A stretch of DNA of 64,000 nt, from positions 372,001 through 436,000 of the forward strand of contig WGMM01000007.1 in NCBI GenBank assembly GCA_016125085.1. The letters run 5' to 3'. The translations under genes and the position numbers were made by a program. The notes beneath the pieces are model-generated. The model saw only the letters and a program-made list of their open reading frames with translations. It did no database searches and was not told the DNA's origin. The stretch is from a bacterium (GTDB lineage Bacteria > Planctomycetota > Planctomycetia > Isosphaerales > Isosphaeraceae). Shown here in pieces: positions 18,578 to 27,323 of the stretch. The number at the start of each line of letters is the position of its first letter. Within the stretch, counting starts at the first letter, position 1.

Positions 18578-19474
18578 GTGAAACCGAAAGCACGCCCTTC
18601 TTCTGAATCTACCGTCCGGCTCGCTGTATTAGGGCACGGCGGTCGCGATTCCGTACATGAGGTCGCGGATCGGATTCGATCGATCGTCAAGGAAGTCCCT
18701 CGCCTGAAGATCATCTGCGAGGATTTTTCGGCCGAATCGTCGCTTGAGTATCTCGATGCCGACCTGGCGCTCGTTCTGGGCGGTGACGGCACCGTCCTGC
18801 GTGTGTCGCGACGGATGGGCCAGAACCCGACCCCGATTCTAGGCGTGAACCTGGGGCGCCTCGGTTTTCTCACCGAAATTTCGCCCGAATCGCTCTCCCT
18901 GGCGCTTGAGGACCTGGCCAGAGGTGATTACCGCATCGACGAACTGATGACGCTCGAATGCCGGTTGTACCGAGACGGCCGGCCGGAACCCGACCTGGTT
19001 CTTCGAGCGCTCAACGATGTCGTCCTGCGTGCAGCACCGCCGTTCAAGCTGCTCGACATCGACCTGCTCATCGACGGCAGACCTGCTGCGAGGTATCGCT
19101 CGGACGGACTGATCATCGCTACGGCTGCGGGTTCCACGGCACATAATCTCTCGGCCGGCGGACCGATCCTCTGTCCCGAAGCTTTGATGGTCGTGATCAC
19201 ACCCATCGCGCCCCATACGCTAACCCAGCGTCCGCTGGTGGACGACGCCAGAAAAACGTACCGGCTTTCGATCGAAGGGCCGAACACGCCGACCGTGCTC
19301 GTCGTGGACGGTCACGAAGATTTGCCGATTTTCCCCTCGGACATCGTGGAAGTTGTGCGGGGGCAGCCGAGTTTGCCTGTCGTCCGTACATCAGCGAGCC
19401 ACTTTTATGGCAATCTGTCCGAAAAACTTGGCTGGGGATCGTATCTCCCTGGCGATCGCGGCGGACGGAACTGA
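18578..19474 (+). CDS. nadK: NAD kinase
   Basis: 298 residues. It phosphorylates NAD to NADP, supplying NADPH for DXR/HMGR-type reductases and glutamate synthase. The catalytic motif GGDGT is at 68-72, followed by GVNLGRLGFLTEI. The substrate motif RSDGLIIATAAGSTAHNLSAGGPI and the C-terminal PLVDDARKTYRL/VVDGHEDL complete the family pattern. The start is GTG at 18578, 32 bp after dxs, so it probably belongs to the ispA-dxs transcript. Confidence 0.94.
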   Translation: MKPKARPSSESTVRLAVLGHGGRDSVHEVADRIRSIVKEVPRLKIICEDFSAESSLEYLDADLALVLGGDGTVLRVSRRMGQNPTPILGVNLGRLGFLTEISPESLSLALEDLARGDYRIDELMTLECRLYRDGRPEPDLVLRALNDVVLRAAPPFKLLDIDLLIDGRPAARYRSDGLIIATAAGSTAHNLSAGGPILCPEALMVVITPIAPHTLTQRPLVDDARKTYRLSIEGPNTPTVLVVDGHEDLPIFPSDIVEVVRGQPSLPVVRTSASHFYGNLSEKLGWGSYLPGDRGGRN

Positions 19475-19577
19475 TTCCTTCGTTCGATTCCGCCTGCTCG
19501 TGATCGATCGGTTATCGGATCGAGATGAGCGACGTAACGAAATCAGGTGTCCGTGAGCTGCGGAGATGATTTCGATC

Positions 19578-19597
19578 ATCACATGAGATGATGTGAT
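19578..19597. repeat. Inverted repeat ATCACAT-N6-ATGTGAT
   Basis: A perfect 7-bp dyad with a 6-bp centre, about 100 bp after the nadK stop. The geometry suggests either a dimeric regulator site or a weak stem-loop; there is no U-tract, so it is not a classic terminator. The function is unknown. Confidence 0.35.
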
Positions 19598-19915
19598 TCC
19601 CGAACCGATCAGGCCGTCCTGAAAGATGACAGAAATATCCGGAAAAGCTCCCCATAATTCCTACCGTCGTTCGAATCCATACATTTGTCATTCGAATTCG
19701 ACTGAAGTCTTGCCTTGGGGCTATCTCGAAGTCATAACGATCCGATAAAACGATTAGTGCCCGCGAGGTGGGGATTCTCGGAAGAGAATTCCGATTGCGG
19801 GATTTGACCAAATCGCGGTCGCTGTGTAGGGTATAGCGGCTGTATGATTGTCATGGTCTGAAGTGTGGGGGGTTTGTCTAAAGTCGATATTTTAGGCAAA
19901 CTGGACAGTTGAAGC

Positions 19916-19943
19916 TTGACTCAGGTGGAATAGGGAGTATGGT
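19916..19943 (+). promoter_or_regulatory. Strong sigma-70-type promoter of the repeat protein gene
   Basis: TTGACT (19916-19921) and TATGGT (19938-19943) are separated by 16 bp, placing transcription start near 19950 and leaving a leader of about 65 nt before the AGGAGA ribosome binding site. It is one of the best promoter matches in the window. Confidence 0.6.
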
Positions 19944-20002
19944 ACAGTGACCTGCAGATGAATGGTCGGTGTACTGCACCCTATACCAAGAATCAACTCC
20001 TT

Positions 20003-20008
20003 AGGAGA
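20003..20008 (+). promoter_or_regulatory. Ribosome binding site AGGAGA
   Basis: AGGAGA ends 6 bp before ATG 20015. It fixes the start of the repeat protein at MRKFAVAAAL rather than the longer upstream frame, and is much stronger than most ribosome binding sites in the window. Confidence 0.75.
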
Positions 20009-20014
20009 TCTCGA

Positions 20015-20678
20015 GATGCGTAAGTTCGCCGTGGCGGCTGCTCTGGTCGCTGTGACCGGTTCTGCCGCGAATGCACAAACCAAGTCCACACCTCAAGCAG
20101 TTGCTCCGGCCCCTCAAGGCGCCGTCGCTCCCGCCAAGGTGATTCCGGCCGCTCAAGCTGCCGCTCCGAGCAAGATCGCTCCGGCCGCTCAAGCTGCCGC
20201 TCCGAGCAAGATCGCTCCGGCTGCTGTGGCTCCTGCCGCTCAAGGCGTCGCTCCCAGCAAGGTCGCCCCAGCTGCCCAGGCTCCTGGCAAGATGGCTCCT
20301 GTCGCTGTGGCTCCTGCCGCTCAAGGCGTCGCTCCCAGCAAGGTCGCCCCGGCTGCCCAGGCTCCTGGCAAGATGGCTCCTGTCGCTGTGGCTCCTGCTG
20401 CTCAAGCTGCCGCTCCGAGCAAGATCGCTCCTGCCGCTGTGGCTCCTGCCGCTCAAGGCGTCGCTCCTAGCAAGGTCGCCCCGGCTGCCCAGGCTCCTGG
20501 CAAGATGGCTCCTGCCGCTGTGGCTCCTGCTGCGCAAGCTGCCGCTCCGAGCAAGATCGCTCCTGCTGCCCAAGCCCCAAGCAAGGTTGTCCCGGCCGCC
20601 CAAGGCGCCGTTGCTCCTGCCAAGGGTCTGCCGGCTGCTGCTCCTCAAGTTCCCGCCAAGAGCACGCCCCAGGGCTGA
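20015..20678 (+). CDS. Exported low-complexity Ala/Pro/Lys repeat protein
   Basis: 220 residues. A clear Sec signal peptide (MRKFAVAAALVAVTGSAANA) is followed by a mature chain built almost entirely of modules such as APAAQGVAPSK, VAPAAQ and APGKMAPVA. Each module carries one lysine, and the mature chain has no cysteine and almost no acidic or aromatic residues. It is therefore extended, basic and secreted or periplasmic. The strong promoter, near-consensus ribosome binding site and own terminator suggest a highly expressed single-gene unit. I do not recognise a family: it could be a cell-envelope linker or coat, a polyanion-binding protein, or a histone-H1-like chain if export fails. The DNA repeats are almost identical, pointing to recent expansion. 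Confidence 0.75.
20151..20222 (+). repeat. Two tandem 36-bp repeats inside the Ala/Pro/Lys gene
   Basis: Copies at 20151-20186 and 20187-20222, each encoding AQAAAPSKIAPA-type modules, essentially identical at the DNA level. Confidence 0.8.
20226..20570 (+). repeat. 81-bp and 51-bp modular repeats inside the Ala/Pro/Lys gene
   Basis: 81-bp units begin at 20226, 20307 and 20439, each encoding VAPAAQGVAPSKVAPAAQ plus APGKMAPVA or APGKMAPAA. 51-bp units begin at 20388 and 20520, encoding VAPAAQAAAPSKIAPAA. The first two 81-bp units are tandem and differ by only a base or so. The modular order 81-81-51-81-51 suggests duplication by slippage or unequal recombination. Confidence 0.8.
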
Positions 20679-20701
20679 TCTTAGCGAGGGATTTCGAATC
20701 C

Positions 20702-20738
20702 AAAAGCTGCCATGGTTTCCATGGCGGCTTTTTTGTTT
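20702..20738 (+). terminator. Rho-independent terminator of the repeat protein gene
   Basis: A 14-bp stem (20702-20715 with 20719-20732, one G-U pair) and TTT loop, ending in a run of T and then TTGTTTTC. It lies 24 bp after the stop codon. Confidence 0.85.
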
Positions 20739-20867
20739 TCATACTCAGCCATGTTGGTATGGATTCTTTCTTTCGGTGCTTCCATCGGATTCGACTAGGA
20801 CAGATTTCAAGAATCGTTAGAATAAGTTCGGGAACTTGGACTTAGGCCAGGAGGGCCGTAGAAGGAC

Positions 20868-23800
20868 ATGCCCGTGACAGGCTTCCTGCGCCGATGGATC
20901 CGGCGCATCAGGATCATGGTGATCGTTACGGGCGGACTTCTGGTCGGCCTCGGGTTGATCGCATTTTTTTATGTCCAGGATGGCGATTTTCTCAGAAGTC
21001 AGGTCCTTTCTCAGTCTCCGAAGTTCTTTCCGACATCTCAGCTCGAAATCGCCAGGGCACGTTTAAGGCCGTTTCTCGGCGAATGTGTCTTCGAGCAGGT
21101 CAAGCTCTGGCAGGATGTCGGGACAAGACCGAATTCGCGGAAGTCTGGCTCGGAAGCGAATGGCGAACCGCCACAGTCTGGAGACGGGACGAATCATCCC
21201 GTCAGGGATGACGCAGTCGGCCATCCGAGTGTTTCGACTCATGCCGGTGCAGGTTCTCCTTCGGGTCGAAAGCTTATGCCGGCTTTCAGGCTGCCGTTCA
21301 TACGGGTGTTGTTCGATCCGATCAAAATGATGCAGGGCGAAGTCGACGTACAACAGGTGATTCTGGCACAGCCGACGATCCGACTGGCCCAGTGCGACGA
21401 CGGAAGCTGGAATGTCGACTCCCTTTTCGCCAGCCCCTGGCCCCTGAAACCCTCTGAAAGAACGCCGGTGGTGCGTATCGTTCGGGGGTCGATCGAATTG
21501 GTGCAGGGCGGGTTTCATGCGATCGGTAGAGAGGACTCCGCAAGTGACCGTCCACCTGTCGTATTGCGCGACGTGGATTTGACGATCGAGCCGATGGACG
21601 ATCGTCGGCTGGTCAAATTCGCAGGCGAAGCGGCGTGTGACTGGGCTGACCGGATTCGGATCGAAGGCGTCGCTGATCCGGCGACGGGACGTATCGAACT
21701 GACCGGTGCGATGACCGGATCGAAACCCGGGACGAAATTGCTCTCCGCGGTAAAGCCGGATCTCGTCGAGGAATGGAAAAAAACAGGTCTGGATGATCTG
21801 GAATGCGATGTCGTACTTGAATCCGCTTCGCTCAAATTCGTGGCCGGGATGCCGAAGTTCCAGGATTATCGGATCCGGATCGACCTTCTGAGGGGCCGCC
21901 TGCAGCGTAACGACTTGCCGTTTCCCCTGACGGATTTGCGCGCTTCGGTGACTTTGCGGAACGACCAGATCCAGGTCGATCGAATCGAGGGTTTCAACGG
22001 CCGGACCATCTTGCGTGCTTCAGGCAAAATGGGGCTGCGGAATTGGCGTACCGATCCGCTCGATTTGACCCTGCACGCAGTCAATCTCCAGATCGATCAA
22101 AGGCTTCAGAAAGTCACTCCACAGCAGTGGAAGGATTTATGGGTCGAATATCTGCCGAAGGGTGAGCTGAATCTGGCAGTCCGGGCCGTTCGTGACCGAG
22201 CCGGCGGCGAGGTCGGTTTCGGCGTGAATGTCGATTGCCGCGACGTCGCCGTGTGTTACGAGTTCTTTCCCTATCCGCTGGAACATATCTGGGGACAGAT
22301 CACGTGGTCCGGCAACGAGATACGGCTTGGCAACCCTGATAAACCCGTTCTTGAGGGCGGTATGAAGACGCTACTCGGGAACCGGCCGGCGGCGATTTCG
22401 GGGATCATCCGTAACCCTGGACCGATGGCCGAGGTCGAACTGACGCTCGAAGCCGAAAATCTGGTGATCGACGAAACGCTTCTGAACTCACTCCCGCCCG
22501 ACACTCGCCGCGTCGTCGATGATTTTCAACCCACTGGTGAAGTCAAGGCTCGGGCGATCGTAAAGCGCAGACCCGCTCCTAATCCGAACGGTCCCAGGCC
22601 ATTGAGCAAGCTGGAAGTCAAAACCGAGATGGAGCTGGGCGACCGCTGCTCGATCCGCTGGGTCGGTATGCCCTATCCGGTTCATAACCTGCGGGGAAAG
22701 CTCAAATTCGACTCCAATCAGTGGCAGTTCGAGAACATTACGGGAACCAATGGCACTGCGCGCATCAGTGCTGATGGGATTGTGCGCCGGCTTGGTCCTC
22801 GGAGCATCGCCCAGGGGCCTTTGCCGCGCAGGCGTCCGAGACCCGCGGCAGGCGATTCGAAGGGCGTGGTCACTCCCAAAGTCGCATCGAATACGGACCA
22901 GGCACCCAAACCCGTGCCGTTGCAGTCAAGTATTCGCGTCAGGGCCGAGCGTTTGCCGTTTGACGAGCAGGTGAAGGCCAGCTTGCCGCCGATCTGGCGC
23001 ACGACCTGGGATACGCTCAATCCGATCGGATCGGCGACCGTCACCGCGAAAATCGACGTCGATCCATCACAAGATATTGACACAAAACGCATTACGATCG
23101 TTCCGGATCCGGATACCCGTCTCAATCTGGTCGTACAGCGACGCGACATCTCGGGCACAGGGAATACGAAGCCGCTGGAGCTTTCGCTGGACCAGGTTCG
23201 GGGCCAGTTCGATTCGATCAACGGGCTGGTTCAGATGAGCGACGTCGACTTCATGTTCCGAAACGCGCGCGTCTCGCTGGAGCAGGGGCAGGTCAATCTT
23301 CAGAACGACGGCAAGTTCGATCTTTGGGCCAAAGGTCTGCTGGCAAGGGATTTGCATCTGGATGCCGGGTTTCGTCAGAAGATGACGCCGGTCATGGCCC
23401 GGTTTGCCCAGAGGTTCGACGACGGCCGACCGATAACGTTTCGGGCGGACCTGCGACTGGGATGGTCCGGTCAGGCGGGTGAACCCACCTGGTGCCGCTG
23501 GGAGAATGGGCTTGTCGTGCTCAACGGTAACTCCTTCGACGTCGGCTGGCCGATTCGGAATCTTCAGGGGCAGCTCGATAACCTCTCAGGCCGATTCGAT
23601 GGGCTGGATCTGGAAATGAGCGGGATCGTCGCGCTGGATACGCTGAATATCAAAGGCTTTCCGATCAATCGCTTCAGCGCGCCATTCCGGATCGAGCAGG
23701 GGTACGTCCGAATGCCGAGCATTCAGGCCGAAGTGCTGGGTGGTCAAGCTTATGGCGACATGAATCTTCAGATCGCCAACGAACCGATCTATGAGGCGAA

Positions 23801-24434
23801 TCTCAAGCTCGTCGGGCTCGATCTGGCTCAATATGCCCGGACGGTTCCCGGCAGGCAATCCGTTCGTGGACGGGTCTCGGGAGACTTGTCTCTGAGCGGC
23901 AAGGGCAGCGACACGCGCAATCTCCAGGGGGCCGGTTCCGCGAAAATTACCGAAGGCGACCTGGGCGAAATTCCCGAATTTCTCCGGTTCGTGAAAGCCA
24001 TAAACTTGTCGCCTGCCACGAAGACCGCGTTCGATACAGCTCAGGTCGAATTCGCCGTCGCCAACGGCACGACGAGGTTCGACACGATCAAATTCCAGGG
24101 AGACGCGTTCAGCCTCGACGGTGACGGCTCGATGAGTTCGCGAGGCGATCTGAATATCCACCTGAACGTCGTCTACGGCCGCGATCGGATGAAGATTCCG
24201 GTTCTGACCGACGCAATCAAGGAAGCGACAGGCCAGTTCATTCAGGTGCGCGTAACGGGCAAGCCCAGTTATCCGGATTTCCGCCTGGACGTGCTGCCCT
24301 CGACCATCGAAGCGCTTCGGATAATTGGCGGGCAGGATCGAACGTCTGTGCGCAACCCGATTTCAGGCGAATTCCAGGAAGTGCGCGAACCCCGCCGCTG
24401 GGGCTTCGGCCAGTTTCGTGGTCTGCGACCCTAA
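20868..24434 (+). CDS. Very large AsmA-like membrane-anchored protein
   Basis: 1188 residues. One N-terminal transmembrane anchor (about 15-37) is followed by a long beta-rich periplasmic region with recurring patterns (GxxxLRxxxxxL..ADLRxxW.., NISGTGNTKPLEL, GGQAYGDMNLQIANEP). The C-terminus (GRVSGDLSLSGKG, GSAKITEGDLGEIP, GDAFSLDGDGSMSSRGDLNIHL) matches the AsmA-like C-terminal region. AsmA/TamB/YhdP proteins bridge the periplasm and are implicated in lipid transport or outer-membrane assembly; the precise role here is inference. A low-complexity Gly/Arg/Pro and Lys-rich stretch occurs near residues 640-690. Start: ATG 20868 with GAAGGAC just upstream. Convergent with the HMG-CoA reductase gene. 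Confidence 0.75.
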   Translation: MPVTGFLRRWIRRIRIMVIVTGGLLVGLGLIAFFYVQDGDFLRSQVLSQSPKFFPTSQLEIARARLRPFLGECVFEQVKLWQDVGTRPNSRKSGSEANGEPPQSGDGTNHPVRDDAVGHPSVSTHAGAGSPSGRKLMPAFRLPFIRVLFDPIKMMQGEVDVQQVILAQPTIRLAQCDDGSWNVDSLFASPWPLKPSERTPVVRIVRGSIELVQGGFHAIGREDSASDRPPVVLRDVDLTIEPMDDRRLVKFAGEAACDWADRIRIEGVADPATGRIELTGAMTGSKPGTKLLSAVKPDLVEEWKKTGLDDLECDVVLESASLKFVAGMPKFQDYRIRIDLLRGRLQRNDLPFPLTDLRASVTLRNDQIQVDRIEGFNGRTILRASGKMGLRNWRTDPLDLTLHAVNLQIDQRLQKVTPQQWKDLWVEYLPKGELNLAVRAVRDRAGGEVGFGVNVDCRDVAVCYEFFPYPLEHIWGQITWSGNEIRLGNPDKPVLEGGMKTLLGNRPAAISGIIRNPGPMAEVELTLEAENLVIDETLLNSLPPDTRRVVDDFQPTGEVKARAIVKRRPAPNPNGPRPLSKLEVKTEMELGDRCSIRWVGMPYPVHNLRGKLKFDSNQWQFENITGTNGTARISADGIVRRLGPRSIAQGPLPRRRPRPAAGDSKGVVTPKVASNTDQAPKPVPLQSSIRVRAERLPFDEQVKASLPPIWRTTWDTLNPIGSATVTAKIDVDPSQDIDTKRITIVPDPDTRLNLVVQRRDISGTGNTKPLELSLDQVRGQFDSINGLVQMSDVDFMFRNARVSLEQGQVNLQNDGKFDLWAKGLLARDLHLDAGFRQKMTPVMARFAQRFDDGRPITFRADLRLGWSGQAGEPTWCRWENGLVVLNGNSFDVGWPIRNLQGQLDNLSGRFDGLDLEMSGIVALDTLNIKGFPINRFSAPFRIEQGYVRMPSIQAEVLGGQAYGDMNLQIANEPIYEANLKLVGLDLAQYARTVPGRQSVRGRVSGDLSLSGKGSDTRNLQGAGSAKITEGDLGEIPEFLRFVKAINLSPATKTAFDTAQVEFAVANGTTRFDTIKFQGDAFSLDGDGSMSSRGDLNIHLNVVYGRDRMKIPVLTDAIKEATGQFIQVRVTGKPSYPDFRLDVLPSTIEALRIIGGQDRTSVRNPISGEFQEVREPRRWGFGQFRGLRP

Positions 24435-24455
24435 GGTTGAGCTGATCGGGATTCG

Positions 24456-25634
24456 TCAGGAATTCCGCGCACGTCCGTAAGTCGCATGGGCTTTGGCGAA
24501 CGTACCCGAGACGACTGCGGCCAGGAGCGAAAATTCCAGAGCCGCTGAGGCGGCAGCGATGATTTCCGCCAGTTTGCGCGAGGCATAAGGCCCCTCCGCG
24601 CAACCGACCAGTTCCAGGTTGCGCCTGGCGGCCGGAAGTCGCGTACCACCACCGACGGTGCCCACCGTCATGCTCGGGAAAGTCATGCGACAGCGGAGGC
24701 CGGCGTCACCGAACGGGAAAGCCTGGCTGATGGCGACGGCGTTCTCGGAGACACAGGCCGTGTCCTGGCCGAAGGCGAGATAAAGTGCCGTAAGCCCATT
24801 CGCGGCATGGAGATTCGTTCCAAGTCCACCCATCGCGTGGCTGGTCACCTGGGCCATATTCTGAAATTCGAGGATCGATTCCGCCGAGGTTCCCAGATAT
24901 TCGAGCACATGGGCCGGGAAATCGATTTCGACGACGACGGCATGGCCGCGCCCGTCCGAGAAGTTCCGCCGGCTCGGTTTTTTGTCGCTGTTATAGCCCG
25001 ATTCCAGATAGAACCGGCGCCCGGTTTCCTGTTCGATGAATCTGCAGGCGGCGTCGGTCGCGATCGTCACCATGTTCTGGCCAGCGGCGTTGCCGGTGTC
25101 GTAAACGAAATCCAGGATCACGAATTGCTGCAGCGGGATGGTTTCGATGCGGAGCAACTTGCCGTGACGGGTGGTCGATTCGGCGATCGCCCGGATCTGC
25201 GGCTCGTGCTTCGTGACCCAGTCGAGGAAGTCGCGGATCTGATCCACGCTTTCCATGACGAAACCGGGGCTTCGCGACAGCTCCTGACGAAGGTGAACAG
25301 TGCGGCAGCCGCCGGTCTGAGCGAAGGCGAGCAGGCCGCGCGTCATCGAGAGGACGAGCGTGCCTTCCAGCGTGCAGACTGGCAGAACGAACTCGCCTTG
25401 GGCATAAGTACCCTGGATCTGGACGGGACCGGTCACCGCCATCGGAATTGGCATGTACCCGACATGGTTTTCGATGATCCCGCGGAGCTGTTCCGGCTCA
25501 GGAGTCGGAGCATCCTCAAGATTCTGGCCAGTCGCACGTTCGATCCAGCGTAGCCTCCTGAGCGTATCTTTTTCGCGAAATCCGCCGGGCGGTTTCGTCG
25601 AATTCGTAGAAGAGGCTGCAATGTCCAACGACAT
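24456..25634 (-). CDS. HMG-CoA reductase (divergent, catalytic residues conserved)
   Basis: 392 residues, about the size of a soluble HMG-CoA reductase catalytic domain. Motifs in order: ENHVGYMPIPMAVTGP (55-70, the family signature), EGTLVLSMTRG with catalytic E90, GNAAGQNMVTIAT (181-193, the cofactor/dimerisation motif), YNSDKKPSRRNF with K218, FGQD with D291, GTVGGGTRLP (325-334) and a C-terminal KAH with H383. So the four catalytic positions known from HMG-CoA reductases are present. The enzyme makes mevalonate from HMG-CoA with NAD(P)H. Sequence around the cofactor motif is unusual, so a related acyl-CoA reduction is possible. It stands alone; no other mevalonate gene is nearby, and the same window encodes DXS. 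Confidence 0.85.
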   Translation of the reverse strand: MSLDIAASSTNSTKPPGGFREKDTLRRLRWIERATGQNLEDAPTPEPEQLRGIIENHVGYMPIPMAVTGPVQIQGTYAQGEFVLPVCTLEGTLVLSMTRGLLAFAQTGGCRTVHLRQELSRSPGFVMESVDQIRDFLDWVTKHEPQIRAIAESTTRHGKLLRIETIPLQQFVILDFVYDTGNAAGQNMVTIATDAACRFIEQETGRRFYLESGYNSDKKPSRRNFSDGRGHAVVVEIDFPAHVLEYLGTSAESILEFQNMAQVTSHAMGGLGTNLHAANGLTALYLAFGQDTACVSENAVAISQAFPFGDAGLRCRMTFPSMTVGTVGGGTRLPAARRNLELVGCAEGPYASRKLAEIIAAASAALEFSLLAAVVSGTFAKAHATYGRARNS

Positions 25635-25906
25635 CCGAGTTTCGATGCTCCCGACTGTGAAGGTGCCGACTTTCTGGTCGAGTGTCTGGAAGATCCTGTG
25701 TCTTGCGGAAGAAGGATCGACGCTTAACCGTTTATTATAGTGAAACCTGTCAATCTCCGTTCCCTATTCCGCAAGCCATCGGTCGAATTTCCTCGTCAGG
25801 ATCATTACGATCCGCATCCGGAACGAAACGAGAGGCCCAGTGTTCGATTCCGGAGCCCACCGTCCAAAAATGTCTTGCCAATTCTCGGGATGGCTCTGGA
25901 AATCGT

Positions 25907-27310
25907 TCATTTGAGTCGTGCGATCCGGCTCAGGTGCAGGCGGTATTCGATCAGTTCGGGGTGGCTTCCCTCCAGTCCGGTCGGGGGGAGGCCGTGCGGT
26001 ATGGAAGCGGGCAATACGGATTCGAGGAACCGATCGAACCAGCGCCTGGCATCCTCGATCGTCCGAATCCGGCTTGCTTCCTTTTTGAGTTCATCCGACC
26101 GCACACACCAGGCCAGTGTCGCAAGGGCATAGGCTGGTGGAGCCGTTGTCGCCCTTCCGTGATCGTCAGGCCAAGAGCGGAATGCGGAATGACGACGAAT
26201 GAGATCCGCGTAAGCGATTGCTGTTTCGACGCTTTGCAATGAGTCGCCGTCATTCCGGAATTCACTGGTAAGGAGAGGACCCTCGTAGCGAAGAGCCCCG
26301 GCGACTCGTGCGGCCTCCATGGCGAATCCGGTTTCGGCGCGACCTGGTTCGGATCCGAGGCGTTCCGCCCAATCGATCAATCTTTCCCGAAGATAATCCT
26401 GGACATCCCTCGGCATTTCGTTCGCCTCGAAAGATCCGATCGCTGGGGCGACGTCATCGGAAGGCACCGTCATGGCATGTTCGCCCGCCGGTCCGTATTT
26501 CGATGCGGAATTACCGAAGATCGACCGGATAAGCATGATCGCCAGCGAGATCGCGACGATTCCGCCAAGGATTTCGAGCCACCGTCCGCGAGAAGTCGCC
26601 AACTGATGCCTGGCAGGGACATCGAGTTCTTCCGGCAGGAATTTGAGAACGCCGTGATCCTGACGATCCGATTCGTCCGCAATTCGTTGATTACTGATGC
26701 AGGACCAGTGATACGGCGTGTCTGAGCGAAAGGCCCATGTCGTCAGGCTTCGGCGGCTTCTTACGCGAATTCCGAGCGACCGCCAGAACCGCTCAGTCGA
26801 CTCGAATGTGTCGTAAGAGCCGACGCACCGAAGCTTTCGGCCTTTGGAGATCCAGCGAATTTTGGCTGGATCCGTTTCCGGTGTCGAGATTTCCGGCGGC
26901 AGATTCACTTCGACCGGTCCGCACGGGAGACTCATCCCTGCGGAGAACCGATCGATCAGGTGCGGCCGAAGTGGAAAAGGTGATGCCCCGAGGGAACGAT
27001 AGTCTCGATTGCTCAGGAAAAGGCCGTGGAATGCCCAGGCACCTGGGCGGCCGCGGTCATCGCAGCCCTGCGCGCTTCCGAGCGCAACGACCCAGGGTCC
27101 GGCAGGGATTTTCCGTGCGAACAGGAGTCGGTCGACCACGGGCGAGGCTTCGCTGGGAGGCTGGCCGAGATCGCGACAATAGAGCGCGAAGGCCGCCAGC
27201 CATTCAGGGCGGCAACCAGCGGAGGCCGTAAGGATATCATAGCCCTGATCCCGAAACGGGAACGATCCGTACACGGCCTGCTCGCAGGTGACGGTCACGG
27301 TCGAAGGCAT
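25907..27310 (-). CDS. GAP1-N-like (GTPase-associated) membrane protein
   Basis: 467 residues. The N-terminal ~200 residues (EQAVYGSFPFRDQGYDILTAS, WVVALGSAQGCDDRGRPG, H95 in AWAFHGLFLS) have the pattern I associate with the GTPase-associated protein 1 N-terminal domain family: an early Gln and Tyr, a GRPG motif (87-90) and a nearby histidine. A single transmembrane segment follows (about 245-266), then a mostly helical C-terminal region (about 290-467) with no recognised domain. It begins 13 bp downstream of the GTPase gene on the same strand, which is the main support for a joint function. Assignment to the named family is from memory and needs a profile search. Confidence 0.6.
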   Translation of the reverse strand: MPSTVTVTCEQAVYGSFPFRDQGYDILTASAGCRPEWLAAFALYCRDLGQPPSEASPVVDRLLFARKIPAGPWVVALGSAQGCDDRGRPGAWAFHGLFLSNRDYRSLGASPFPLRPHLIDRFSAGMSLPCGPVEVNLPPEISTPETDPAKIRWISKGRKLRCVGSYDTFESTERFWRSLGIRVRSRRSLTTWAFRSDTPYHWSCISNQRIADESDRQDHGVLKFLPEELDVPARHQLATSRGRWLEILGGIVAISLAIMLIRSIFGNSASKYGPAGEHAMTVPSDDVAPAIGSFEANEMPRDVQDYLRERLIDWAERLGSEPGRAETGFAMEAARVAGALRYEGPLLTSEFRNDGDSLQSVETAIAYADLIRRHSAFRSWPDDHGRATTAPPAYALATLAWCVRSDELKKEASRIRTIEDARRWFDRFLESVLPASIPHGLPPTGLEGSHPELIEYRLHLSRIARLK

Positions 27311-27323
27311 CGGGATCTCGGGA

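Larger units (their letters stand above)
19475..20014. other. AT-richer intergenic region between nadK and the repeat protein
   Basis: About 540 bp, visibly AT-richer than neighbouring genes. It contains a short dyad ATCACAT-N6-ATGTGAT (19578-19597), a good promoter (19916-19943) and the ribosome binding site of the next gene. No credible protein or structural RNA gene was seen. Confidence 0.55.

Noticed and set aside
20001..20648. Reverse-strand Ser/Arg/Leu repeat open frame over the repeat protein gene
   Set aside because: It is a mirror of the repetitive DNA; the plus strand has the signal peptide, ribosome binding site, promoter and terminator.
25734..25739. TATAAT on the reverse strand upstream of the HMG-CoA reductase gene
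   Set aside because: The only nearby TTGACA (25748-25753) is 8 bp away, too close for a sigma-70 promoter, and the correctly spaced hexamer is not -35-like.
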